Shown in pieces: positions 40,049 to 48,650 of a DNA stretch of 64,000 nucleotides; the first letter of the stretch is position 1; the number at the start of each line of letters is the position of its first letter. The position numbers were made by a program, and so were the translations under genes. The notes beneath the pieces were generated by a model. That model did no database searches, had not been told where the DNA came from, and saw nothing but the letters and a program-made list of their open reading frames with translations. Source of the stretch: Flavobacterium sp. (GTDB lineage Bacteria > Bacteroidota > Bacteroidia > Flavobacteriales > Flavobacteriaceae); NCBI RefSeq assembly GCF_025352425.1, contig NZ_JANXTI010000065.1, positions 29,873-93,872 of the forward strand. The letters are read 5' to 3'.

Positions 40049-40486
40049 TTATTTACTTTCCGGAAGATTGTGTGATTTTCTTTTTTCTCTTCTTTCTGTC
40101 ATCTTTTCTTTAAAGTTATCTTTTCTTTCTTCACGTATCTTTTCCCATTTAGTATACTGTTCCGCAGTTAATATTTTTTTCATTTCTGCGGCTAGAGTAG
40201 CTTGTTCGGCTTCTCTTCGAGCTTTCATTTCGTCTCTTTTTTTTGTCAAAAGCTCTTTCATTTCGGCTCTTTTGGCTTCTCTTTTTTCTACTTCTTTACT
40301 CACTAAAACTTTAACATCCTTGACTTGCTTTTCGTTTAAGTCCAAATCCTTAGTCAATTTTTTTACCTGAAAATCAACTTTTTGTTCCGAAGTTAATTCA
40401 CCTCCTCCAGCTCTTCTTCCTTCTTTTTCTTGTGCAAATGCTGTTATTCCAACAACTAATAATGCAGCGACAATTACTTTTTTCAT
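40049..40486 (-). CDS. Hypothetical Spy-like periplasmic protein
   Basis: Signal peptide, highly charged helical Lys/Glu/Arg-rich sequence. Confidence 0.65.
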   Translation of the reverse strand: MKKVIVAALLVVGITAFAQEKEGRRAGGGELTSEQKVDFQVKKLTKDLDLNEKQVKDVKVLVSKEVEKREAKRAEMKELLTKKRDEMKARREAEQATLAAEMKKILTAEQYTKWEKIREERKDNFKEKMTERREKRKSHNLPESK

Positions 40487-40586
40487 TTTATATGTTTTTA
40501 TAATTTGTGTCCATAGGACGACGATGGTTTTAAAAGGTTTAATGACTAACGAAATTTTATGAAGAAGAACTCAATTGAGATTTTCG

Positions 40587-42278
40587 TTAATTCAAAACCA
40601 CCGTTTTATTTTCTCCGTCAACAGCAACTTTGGTTAAACCATGTTTTGCCAGACCTTTCATGGCGGCATCCCATTTTTTCCCGCTTAACGCTGATTTATC
40701 TTTGAGTTGCGTTATAGGTTGATTATTTTCTGCTTTTAATAACCCAATAATGAGTTTTTCGTCTTCGGTCAAATCTAATTGTTTTTTCTCCGGGCGCATT
40801 TGCGGGAAGAACAACACTTCCTGAATGGAAGGATTATTGGTCAAGAACATTATCAGTCGGTCCATTCCAATTCCCAATCCTGAAGTTGGCGGCATTCCGT
40901 ATTCTAAAGCTCTTAAAAAGTCTTCATCTATAATTCCGTTTGCTTCGTCATCACCTTTTTCTGCCAAAGCCATTTGTGCCTCAAAACGCTCTCGTTGGTC
41001 AATTGGATCATTCAATTCTGAATAGGCATTGGCAATTTCTTTTCCGCAGACCATCAACTCAAAACGTTCTGTCAATTCCGGATTATTTCTGTGTTCTTTG
41101 CATAGCGGAGACATTTCTTTTGGATAATCGGTAATGAACGTTGGCTGAATAAAATTCCCTTCGCATTTTGCTCCAAAGATTTCATCAATCAGCTTTCCTT
41201 TGCCCATGGTTTTATCCACTTCAATATGCATTGATTTTGCAGCTTCAAACAGTTCTGCTTCGTTTTTTCCCGAAATATCAAAACCCGTAAATTGTTTGAT
41301 GGCATCGGTCATTGTAACTCTAGCATAAGGTGCTTTGAAGTTCACTTTGTGTTCGCCAAATGTTGCTTCAGTAGTGCCGTTTACTTCATTGGCACAATAT
41401 TCCAATAAGTTTTCGGTCATTTCCATCATCCAGTTGTAGTCTTTGTAGGCTACATAAATTTCCATTGCAGTAAACTCAGGATTGTGCGTTCTGTCCATTC
41501 CTTCGTTTCTGAAGTTCTTCGAAAACTCATATACACCGTCGAATCCACCAACGATTAATCTTTTCAGATACAATTCATTTGCAATTCTCAAATACAAAGG
41601 AATGTCCAACGCATTGTGGTGTGTTATAAAAGGACGAGCTGCTGCTCCACCGGGAATAGATTGTAAAACCGGCGTTTCAACTTCAATGTAACCGGCGTTG
41701 TTAAAGAAGGTTCTCATTGCGGCGAACAGTTTTGTTCTTTTCATAAAAACTTCCTTCACGTGTGGATTTACCACCAAATCAACATAACGCATTCGGTAAC
41801 GCAATTCGGCATCATTAAAGGCATCGTGTACATTTCCTTCCTCATCTGTTTTTGGCAATGGCAACGGACGTAATGTTTTGCTTAAAAAGGTAAAATTCTC
41901 CACGCGAATGCATTTGGCACCAACCTGGGTTGTAAACAATTCACCTTCAATGCCAATGAAATCACCTAAGTCGGTTAGTTTTTTAAAAACCTGATTGTAC
42001 AAAGTTTTGTCTTCTTCAGGACAAAGCATATCACGGTTTAAATACAATTGGATTCGGCCTTCGCTATCCTGTAGTTCGGCAAAACACGCTTTTCCCTGAT
42101 CTCTAACACTCATCAAACGACCGGCAACGATAACCTTCTTACCTTCCTCAAAGTTTTCCTTAACCTGCTTTGAAGTATGGTTTACAGGAAATAAATCCGC
42201 TGGATAAGGGTTGATTCCCAGTCCGCGAAGTGCGTTCAGTTTTTCTCTTCTGATGATTTCTTGTTCCGAAAGTTGCAT
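40587..42278 (-). CDS. lysS: Lysine--tRNA ligase with C-terminal extension
   Basis: GGAAARPFITHHNALD, FRNEGMDRTHNPEFTAMEIYVAY, GIGMDRLIMF. Confidence 0.97.
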   Translation of the reverse strand: MQLSEQEIIRREKLNALRGLGINPYPADLFPVNHTSKQVKENFEEGKKVIVAGRLMSVRDQGKACFAELQDSEGRIQLYLNRDMLCPEEDKTLYNQVFKKLTDLGDFIGIEGELFTTQVGAKCIRVENFTFLSKTLRPLPLPKTDEEGNVHDAFNDAELRYRMRYVDLVVNPHVKEVFMKRTKLFAAMRTFFNNAGYIEVETPVLQSIPGGAAARPFITHHNALDIPLYLRIANELYLKRLIVGGFDGVYEFSKNFRNEGMDRTHNPEFTAMEIYVAYKDYNWMMEMTENLLEYCANEVNGTTEATFGEHKVNFKAPYARVTMTDAIKQFTGFDISGKNEAELFEAAKSMHIEVDKTMGKGKLIDEIFGAKCEGNFIQPTFITDYPKEMSPLCKEHRNNPELTERFELMVCGKEIANAYSELNDPIDQRERFEAQMALAEKGDDEANGIIDEDFLRALEYGMPPTSGLGIGMDRLIMFLTNNPSIQEVLFFPQMRPEKKQLDLTEDEKLIIGLLKAENNQPITQLKDKSALSGKKWDAAMKGLAKHGLTKVAVDGENKTVVLN

Positions 42279-42360
42279 GTTCTTGTATTTAAGCGAGCAA
42301 AGATAGGTATTAGTGTTAAAGTTTCAAAGTGGAAATTTTTTTTGCAGAACGATCACAGCT

Positions 42361-42430
42361 AATGACACTTAGTGACACCTAATGGTCCATTTTGACACCC
42401 AACGACGCATTTTGACACCTAATGACACCT
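42361..42430. repeat. Degenerate TGACACC-type tandem repeat
   Basis: TGACACTT, TGACACCT, TGACACCC, TGACACCT, TGACACCT within 70 bp. Confidence 0.75.
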
Positions 42431-42455
42431 AAAACCGACAGTTTTTATACCTCTC

Positions 42456-42492
42456 TTCGGGTGTTGTTCGGGTATCGTTCGGGTATTGTTCG
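42456..42492. repeat. 11-bp tandem repeat TTCGGGTRTYG x3.4
   Basis: TTCGGGTGTTG|TTCGGGTATCG|TTCGGGTATTG|TTCG. Confidence 0.9.
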
Positions 42493-42582
42493 CAAAACAG
42501 GCCTTTTTTGGGAACAACATCCGAACAAAGGTGGGAGAAAACCCAATAGAAAATCGTAATTTTGTAATCTCATATTGAAAAA

Positions 42583-43296
42583 ATGAACAAGGAAATTCAA
42601 CTTCAGGATTTAGGGAATAAGGATTATAAAAAAACCTGGGATTATCAGGAAGAATTATTTAAGCATATTGTAGATATAAAAATTCAAAATCGAAGGGACG
42701 AAACCCAATTGGAAACGCCCAACTATTTTCTGTTTGTTGAGCATCCACACGTTTATACCTTAGGAAAAAGCGGCGATATGAGGAACCTGCTTTTATCTGA
42801 AAAGCAATTGGAAGCAAAAGGCGCAACCTTTTATAAAATTAACCGTGGCGGAGATATTACCTATCATGGCCCGGGACAGATTGTTGGTTATCCAATATTG
42901 GATCTAGAAAACTTCTTTACCGATATCCATAAATATTTGCGTTTTCTGGAAGAAGTTATCATACTGACTTTAGCTGAATATGCTATAATAGGCACGAGGA
43001 GTGAAGGCGAAACTGGAGTATGGCTTGATGTGGGAACACCATTTGCCCGAAAAATTTGTGCCATGGGTGTTCGTGCCAGCCGCTGGGTAACGATGCATGG
43101 TTTTGCTTTAAATGTAAATGCGAATTTGGGTTACTTCGATAATATTATTCCTTGTGGCATAAAAGGGAAAGCAGTTACTTCAATGCATGTAGAGCTTGGA
43201 AAGGAAGTCAATGAAGAAGAAGTTAAAGCAAAGATACTAAAACATTTTGCTACGCTATTTGAATGCAGTCTTCACAAACTTAACGCTGCAATCTAA
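42583..43296 (+). CDS. lipB: Octanoyltransferase LipB
   Basis: [33 protein letters not shown]. Confidence 0.96.
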   Translation: MNKEIQLQDLGNKDYKKTWDYQEELFKHIVDIKIQNRRDETQLETPNYFLFVEHPHVYTLGKSGDMRNLLLSEKQLEAKGATFYKINRGGDITYHGPGQIVGYPILDLENFFTDIHKYLRFLEEVIILTLAEYAIIGTRSEGETGVWLDVGTPFARKICAMGVRASRWVTMHGFALNVNANLGYFDNIIPCGIKGKAVTSMHVELGKEVNEEEVKAKILKHFATLFECSLHKLNAAI

Positions 43297-43911
43297 AAAA
43301 GCCTCATCATTTTCAAATTCCAATTCGGATTGCTCCGGTAACAGGCGGAAGCTCATCCGATGGTATTTCGTTGTGCCATATTTTCTTATGGCTTCGCGGT
43401 GTTCAATTGTTGGATACCCTTTATTCTGTTTCCAGTTGTACATTGGAAATTCCTCATGAATGGTACACATATATTCGTCCCTATATGTTTTTGCCAAGAC
43501 AGAAGCAGCGGCTATACTCATAAATTTACTATCACCCTTTACAATGGTAGAATACGGGATGTTGTTTATGTCCTTGAACCTATTCCCGTCTACTATTATG
43601 TAATGAGGTGTGGGATTCAATTTGTCTATGCAATGGTGCATCGCTTTAATAGAAGCATTTAAAATGTTTATTTCGTCAATAATACCCGCTTCGAGATGAG
43701 TGACCGAAAAACAGATTGCCTTGCTTTCGATTAGTGGTTTAAGCTGTTCTCTTATTTTTTCAGAAAGTTGTTTGGAATCATTTAACAAACTTAATTCAAA
43801 TCCATCAGGCAGAATAACAGCTGCAGCGGTGACCGGACCAGCAAGGCAACCACGCCCAGCTTCATCAGTACCACATTCCACCCCAAAATCTGAAAACTTA
43901 AATTTGAGCAT
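43255..43911 (-). CDS. rnhB: Ribonuclease HII
   Basis: [36 protein letters not shown]. Confidence 0.96.
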   Translation of the reverse strand: MLKFKFSDFGVECGTDEAGRGCLAGPVTAAAVILPDGFELSLLNDSKQLSEKIREQLKPLIESKAICFSVTHLEAGIIDEINILNASIKAMHHCIDKLNPTPHYIIVDGNRFKDINNIPYSTIVKGDSKFMSIAAASVLAKTYRDEYMCTIHEEFPMYNWKQNKGYPTIEHREAIRKYGTTKYHRMSFRLLPEQSELEFENDEAFLDCSVKFVKTAFK

Positions 43912-44092
43912 TTATTTTTTTGCAAAAATATAAAAACGGACGCAACCCTTCACAAATAATTGTATCATCATCGAGAGTTACAAAACAAACGAAAACATTA
44001 ACATTAATTAGAACCATTATTTACTGTTAATATTTGGTTAATTAAGAAATAATTAAGAAGTTTGCAAAATAACTAACTCAAATAAAATTAAT

Positions 44093-47000
44093 ATGAGATC
44101 GAAGTTCAAATGGATTTTTACGCTATTATTAGCGTTATCAATGCAGTTTTCGTTTGCACAAGAGAAAACTGTAACGGGTGTTGTTTCGGATAATTCTGGA
44201 CCGGTACCTGGTGCAAATGTTGTCGTTAAAGGAACAACTAGAAGTACACAAACAGATTTTGATGGAAAATATTCCATTAAGGCAAAAGCAGGAGAAGTTC
44301 TTGTAATTTCTTATGTTGGTTCGTCTGACGCAAGAGTTACTGTTGGGGCTGCAAACAACGTTAACGTTAAACTTCAGGAAGGAGTGGAACTTGCCGAAGT
44401 TGTAATTCAAACCAATTTAGGTTATTTCAAGAAAGACGCTAACAAGGTTACTTCTTCAATTTCAACTGTTTCAGGTGAGGAATTTACAAAGCAGACTCCT
44501 TCGTTAGCCTTCACAAATGCGCTTCAAGGAAAAGCTGCAGGTGTACAGGTAACAGCTAGAAATGGTATGCCAGGTCAAGGCGCTTATGTTACTATTAGAG
44601 GTAACGTGAGTATTACGGGCGGATATGCAGGTGCTGCTTATGTGGTAGATGGTGCTTATGTAAGTGAATCTGAGGCTTCAGCTATTGCTCCGGGAGATAT
44701 TGAAACGGTATCTGTTATTAAGGATGCTGCTGCTGCTGCTCTATATGGTGCAAAAGGAGGTAATGGTGTTGTTGTCATTACAACCAGAAGAGGTAAAACG
44801 GGTTCAAAAGCTAAATTTGAAATAACAAATTCAATTGGCTATACTGAAAGACTTAAAGATCCTTTTGACATGATGACTACAGCTCAAAAATTACAATATG
44901 AGCAAGATTTAGGTGAGGGGCCAGGTTTTGATGCTACTCCGGCTCAATTAGCCATATTACAATCGTTTGATCATAATTGGCAGAATACATTACTTAGACA
45001 TGGTGCTTTACAGAATTTTAGTTTTTCTGTTAGTGGTGGGACTGAGAAAACTTCTAATTTCTTTTCATTAGGATATAATAAAGATACAGGTATTATTAAA
45101 GGAATCAAAGGTTACAATAAAATAACTGCAGCATTTAATAGTGATTACCAAGCTACGGATTATTTTAAATTTGGTTTTAGCGTTAGAGGATCTTATGAAA
45201 CTAACACATTACCAAGAGATAGATACAATTCGCAAAACCCTTTTGCTGCTATGATGTGGTATAATGGTTATGAGCCTGAGTTTGATAGTGATCCTGATAC
45301 TGGTGAATTAGTTTTAGATGCGGATGGTAATCCGACTTATAATTTAACACATACTGGTTTCCCTATTGGCGAAGCATTAAGAAACAATCCTGAAGAAACA
45401 AGATTTTTCAGATCATATGTAAGACCTTATATTGAGTTAAAACTATTAAAAGGATTAACTTTTAATACTAGTTTTGCTATCAATTACGAAAGATACCAAA
45501 GAGAGTATTTTAACAAACCAGGTTCTGTTCTTGATGGTTATGTGGGAGATCCAACAGCACCAGGTTCTAAAACGGATAATGGTTATGACAATATAGATAT
45601 GCAATGGACTAACACTGCTAACTACAAATTTAAAATTGGTGAAAACCACAATTTTGATGTTAGAGGTCTTTATGATTATACTTATAGCAATTTTAGATCA
45701 TATGCTGCCACCCGAAAAGGATTTGCAGGGGATTATCCAACAGCTGGAACTATACCAACAGCTGCCACTTCAGGAAGATCAGAAGAAGCAGCTTATGCAA
45801 TTCTAGGTGTTGTTGATTATGATTATAAAGGCAAATATTTATTGTCTGTTAGTGGAAGAAATGACTGGTCTTCATTATTAGGTGCTAACACTAATAATAT
45901 TTTTGCAAAAGCAGGATCCATTGGTTGGGTTGTATCCAAAGAAAGTTTCTTTAAATTCAAACCAATTACTTTCTTGAAATTAAGAGCTTCGTTAGGACAA
46001 TTAAACTCAACAAACGGAGCTGTTAGATATGGAAACATATCAACTTATGTAACTACTAACTATGGTGGAGGTATAGGTACTGTATATAATAATGATAGAA
46101 TTGGTAATACTTCTCTGCGATTTGAACAAGTAGAAAAATTAGATCTTGGTTTTGAAACCAGATTATTCAAAGACTATATTGCTTTAACGGCATCTTATTT
46201 TAAAGACAAAAGGAAAGCCTTCCTTTTTGCAGATGTTACTACTCCAGGAGAAGAACTCAATGTTACAAGAAATGCTGGTGACTGGGAAGCAAAAGGATTT
46301 GAAATTGAGTTAAAAGCTTTTGCAATTAAGAGCCAAGATGTAAACTTATCTTTCTATGTTAATGCTGCAAAGTTTGATAGACACATCATTAAATTGAATG
46401 ATCCAACTACTGAAGCAATTAGAGGATTTACAATAAATAGAATTGGATATAGCCCGGATTCATTTTACCTAGTTCGTTACGCAGGAGTTGATTCAACAAA
46501 TGGAGATGCTTTGTATTATGATGTTAATGGTGCTGTCACAAATGTGTACAGTGCTAACGATAGAGTTTTATTAGATGATAAAACTCCTTATGCAAAATAT
46601 GAAGGTGGTTTCGGTATGGAATTTGAATTTAAAGGTTTTGATGTTTCTACGGACTTTGTATTCAAAGAAGGCAACTATACATATAACTTAAGATACAGAG
46701 ATTTATTAACGGATGGTGTTTCTATTGCTGATAATCAAGCAGCCGCTGCTTTAGATTATTGGACTCCAACTAATACAGACGCATCACAACCAGCACCATT
46801 GCAATTATCGGGTGTTGATAATAATCAAGATTCAACAAGATTCCTAGAAGACGCAAGTTATATTCGTTTCAGAAACTTAAATTTTGGTTATACTTTTGGT
46901 AAAAAATTATTAAAAAATTTGCCTTTAGACAAAGTTAGAATCTACACACAAATGCAGAACTTACACACTTGGTCAAAATTTAATGGAGATCCTGAGATTG

Positions 47001-47104
47001 GTATTGGTAATGGTGAATCAGGTACTGCTATACCTGGTACATATGCTGGATATTCCTACCCTACTGTTAAGTCTGTTTTATTTGGTTTAACAATTAATTT
47101 CTAA
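44093..47104 (+). CDS. SusC/RagA family TonB-linked outer membrane protein
   Basis: Carboxypeptidase-like repeat (VTGVVSDNSGPVPGANVVVKGTT), plug domain, IKDAAAAALYGAKGGNGVVVITTRRG. Confidence 0.97.
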   Translation: MRSKFKWIFTLLLALSMQFSFAQEKTVTGVVSDNSGPVPGANVVVKGTTRSTQTDFDGKYSIKAKAGEVLVISYVGSSDARVTVGAANNVNVKLQEGVELAEVVIQTNLGYFKKDANKVTSSISTVSGEEFTKQTPSLAFTNALQGKAAGVQVTARNGMPGQGAYVTIRGNVSITGGYAGAAYVVDGAYVSESEASAIAPGDIETVSVIKDAAAAALYGAKGGNGVVVITTRRGKTGSKAKFEITNSIGYTERLKDPFDMMTTAQKLQYEQDLGEGPGFDATPAQLAILQSFDHNWQNTLLRHGALQNFSFSVSGGTEKTSNFFSLGYNKDTGIIKGIKGYNKITAAFNSDYQATDYFKFGFSVRGSYETNTLPRDRYNSQNPFAAMMWYNGYEPEFDSDPDTGELVLDADGNPTYNLTHTGFPIGEALRNNPEETRFFRSYVRPYIELKLLKGLTFNTSFAINYERYQREYFNKPGSVLDGYVGDPTAPGSKTDNGYDNIDMQWTNTANYKFKIGENHNFDVRGLYDYTYSNFRSYAATRKGFAGDYPTAGTIPTAATSGRSEEAAYAILGVVDYDYKGKYLLSVSGRNDWSSLLGANTNNIFAKAGSIGWVVSKESFFKFKPITFLKLRASLGQLNSTNGAVRYGNISTYVTTNYGGGIGTVYNNDRIGNTSLRFEQVEKLDLGFETRLFKDYIALTASYFKDKRKAFLFADVTTPGEELNVTRNAGDWEAKGFEIELKAFAIKSQDVNLSFYVNAAKFDRHIIKLNDPTTEAIRGFTINRIGYSPDSFYLVRYAGVDSTNGDALYYDVNGAVTNVYSANDRVLLDDKTPYAKYEGGFGMEFEFKGFDVSTDFVFKEGNYTYNLRYRDLLTDGVSIADNQAAAALDYWTPTNTDASQPAPLQLSGVDNNQDSTRFLEDASYIRFRNLNFGYTFGKKLLKNLPLDKVRIYTQMQNLHTWSKFNGDPEIGIGNGESGTAIPGTYAGYSYPTVKSVLFGLTINF

Positions 47105-47115
47105 TATTAAAAAAT

Positions 47116-48561
47116 ATGAAAAAAATATTTTTATTTTCGGTTTTGTTATTGTCTTTTATTTCTTGCAATAAAGATGATATAACATTTTATCCATATAATG
47201 CTGTAAGTGATGCAACAGTTTTAGCTAAACCAGCAGACTTTACCAATGCAATTAATGGAGCTTACGCTTACATGATTAAAAGAGGTGGGGCTGATGGTTT
47301 TGGTGAAGAATTATTAATTGACTCAGAAGTTGCAACAGACAACTTGATTCTTAATCCTCAAGGCAGACAGTCCAATAAAGATGGTTTTAGATTTACTTCT
47401 ACACCAAGTAGTAGCCATTTTGATTTTTATTATTCTGGTTACAGAGCTATAAATATGGCAAATTTAACATTACAAAGACTTGATGTTTTAGAAGCTGGAA
47501 CTTTTAAAGATAATATTGAAGGAGAGGCAAGATTTATTCGTGCAATCAACCACTTTGAATTATTAAGAAATTATGGAAAGATTCCAACACAATCTGCTGA
47601 TGCCTTGGCATCACTTGGTATTGCTTATAATGAAGTAGTTGATCCTGTTTCAAAACCTTCAAGATTAACAGTTCAGGAGTCATATGATAAGGTATTAGCT
47701 GATTTATTGATTGCAAAAGATAAAATCGGTGATAATACAATTACTACTGGTCACCCTGGAAGAGCGGCAGTTTATGCATTATTGTCTAGGGTATATTTAT
47801 ACATGGGACAATGGCAAAACTGTATTGATAACGCTAACTTAGCTATTTCAACTTTCTCAGGAGATGTTGCTACACGTGCTCAATTCTATACCAGCGCAAC
47901 TAATGGTTTGTGGGAGGACTCTAATGCTGCGGGTGTATTGTTCAAATTGAGATTAGATGTTGTTGATGGTGTAACACCAGGAGTTGCTTATTCTCAAGCT
48001 GCAGGAGCTCAAATAAAATCAGAATATGTAGTTTCTAAAGAATTCTATGATAAATTCCTAGCTACAGATATTAGAAAAGCGGCTTACATAAAAACAGGTC
48101 CTTTTTCCGGGAATACTTATAACAACATATCTAAATATGATGGTAGAGGTACGGGAACGAGAAATCTTGTTGATATAAAAGTATTGAGAATTGAAGAAGT
48201 ATATTTGAATAAAGCCGAGGCTGAATACAACCTAAACGGTGGTGGTTTAGCTTCATTAGATAAAATACGTTCCAATAGATATTCTCCATTTGTATCCGGA
48301 GGAGAAACAGGTCAGGCACTGTATGATGCCATTCAACTAGAAAGACGTTTGGAGTTTGCTTTTGAGATGGATAGATTTTATACTTTGAAAAGATTAAATT
48401 TACCAGTTGTAAGAAGTGCAACTGATGGACATTATTCTAATGGAACGGGAACACCTGCAGAATTTACCAACCTACCGGCTGGTGATTTCAGATGGCAATT
48501 TCCTATTCCACAGGATCAAATAGATATCAATGAAAATCTTCAACAAAATCCAGGTTACTAA
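47116..48561 (+). CDS. SusD/RagB family nutrient-binding outer membrane lipoprotein
   Basis: Lipobox SFISC; EARFIRAINHFELLRNYG; C-terminal FPIPQDQIDINENLQQNPGY. Confidence 0.96.
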   Translation: MKKIFLFSVLLLSFISCNKDDITFYPYNAVSDATVLAKPADFTNAINGAYAYMIKRGGADGFGEELLIDSEVATDNLILNPQGRQSNKDGFRFTSTPSSSHFDFYYSGYRAINMANLTLQRLDVLEAGTFKDNIEGEARFIRAINHFELLRNYGKIPTQSADALASLGIAYNEVVDPVSKPSRLTVQESYDKVLADLLIAKDKIGDNTITTGHPGRAAVYALLSRVYLYMGQWQNCIDNANLAISTFSGDVATRAQFYTSATNGLWEDSNAAGVLFKLRLDVVDGVTPGVAYSQAAGAQIKSEYVVSKEFYDKFLATDIRKAAYIKTGPFSGNTYNNISKYDGRGTGTRNLVDIKVLRIEEVYLNKAEAEYNLNGGGLASLDKIRSNRYSPFVSGGETGQALYDAIQLERRLEFAFEMDRFYTLKRLNLPVVRSATDGHYSNGTGTPAEFTNLPAGDFRWQFPIPQDQIDINENLQQNPGY

Positions 48562-48581
48562 TAACTTTGATTTATAGTTTT

Positions 48582-48610
48582 AAAGCCGACTTTTTTAAGT
48601 CGGCTTTTTT
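48582..48610 (+). terminator. Intrinsic terminator AAAGCCGACTTttttAAGTCGGCTTTTTT
   Basis: 11-bp stem plus T tract. Confidence 0.9.
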
Positions 48611-48650
48611 ATTTTTTTTTTGTAATTTAGCCCGAATAAAAAATTGTGTC

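Noticed and set aside
42361-42492. Repeat arrays as a CRISPR
   Set aside because: Units are 10-12 bp, contiguous or nearly so, with no unique spacers and no cas genes.
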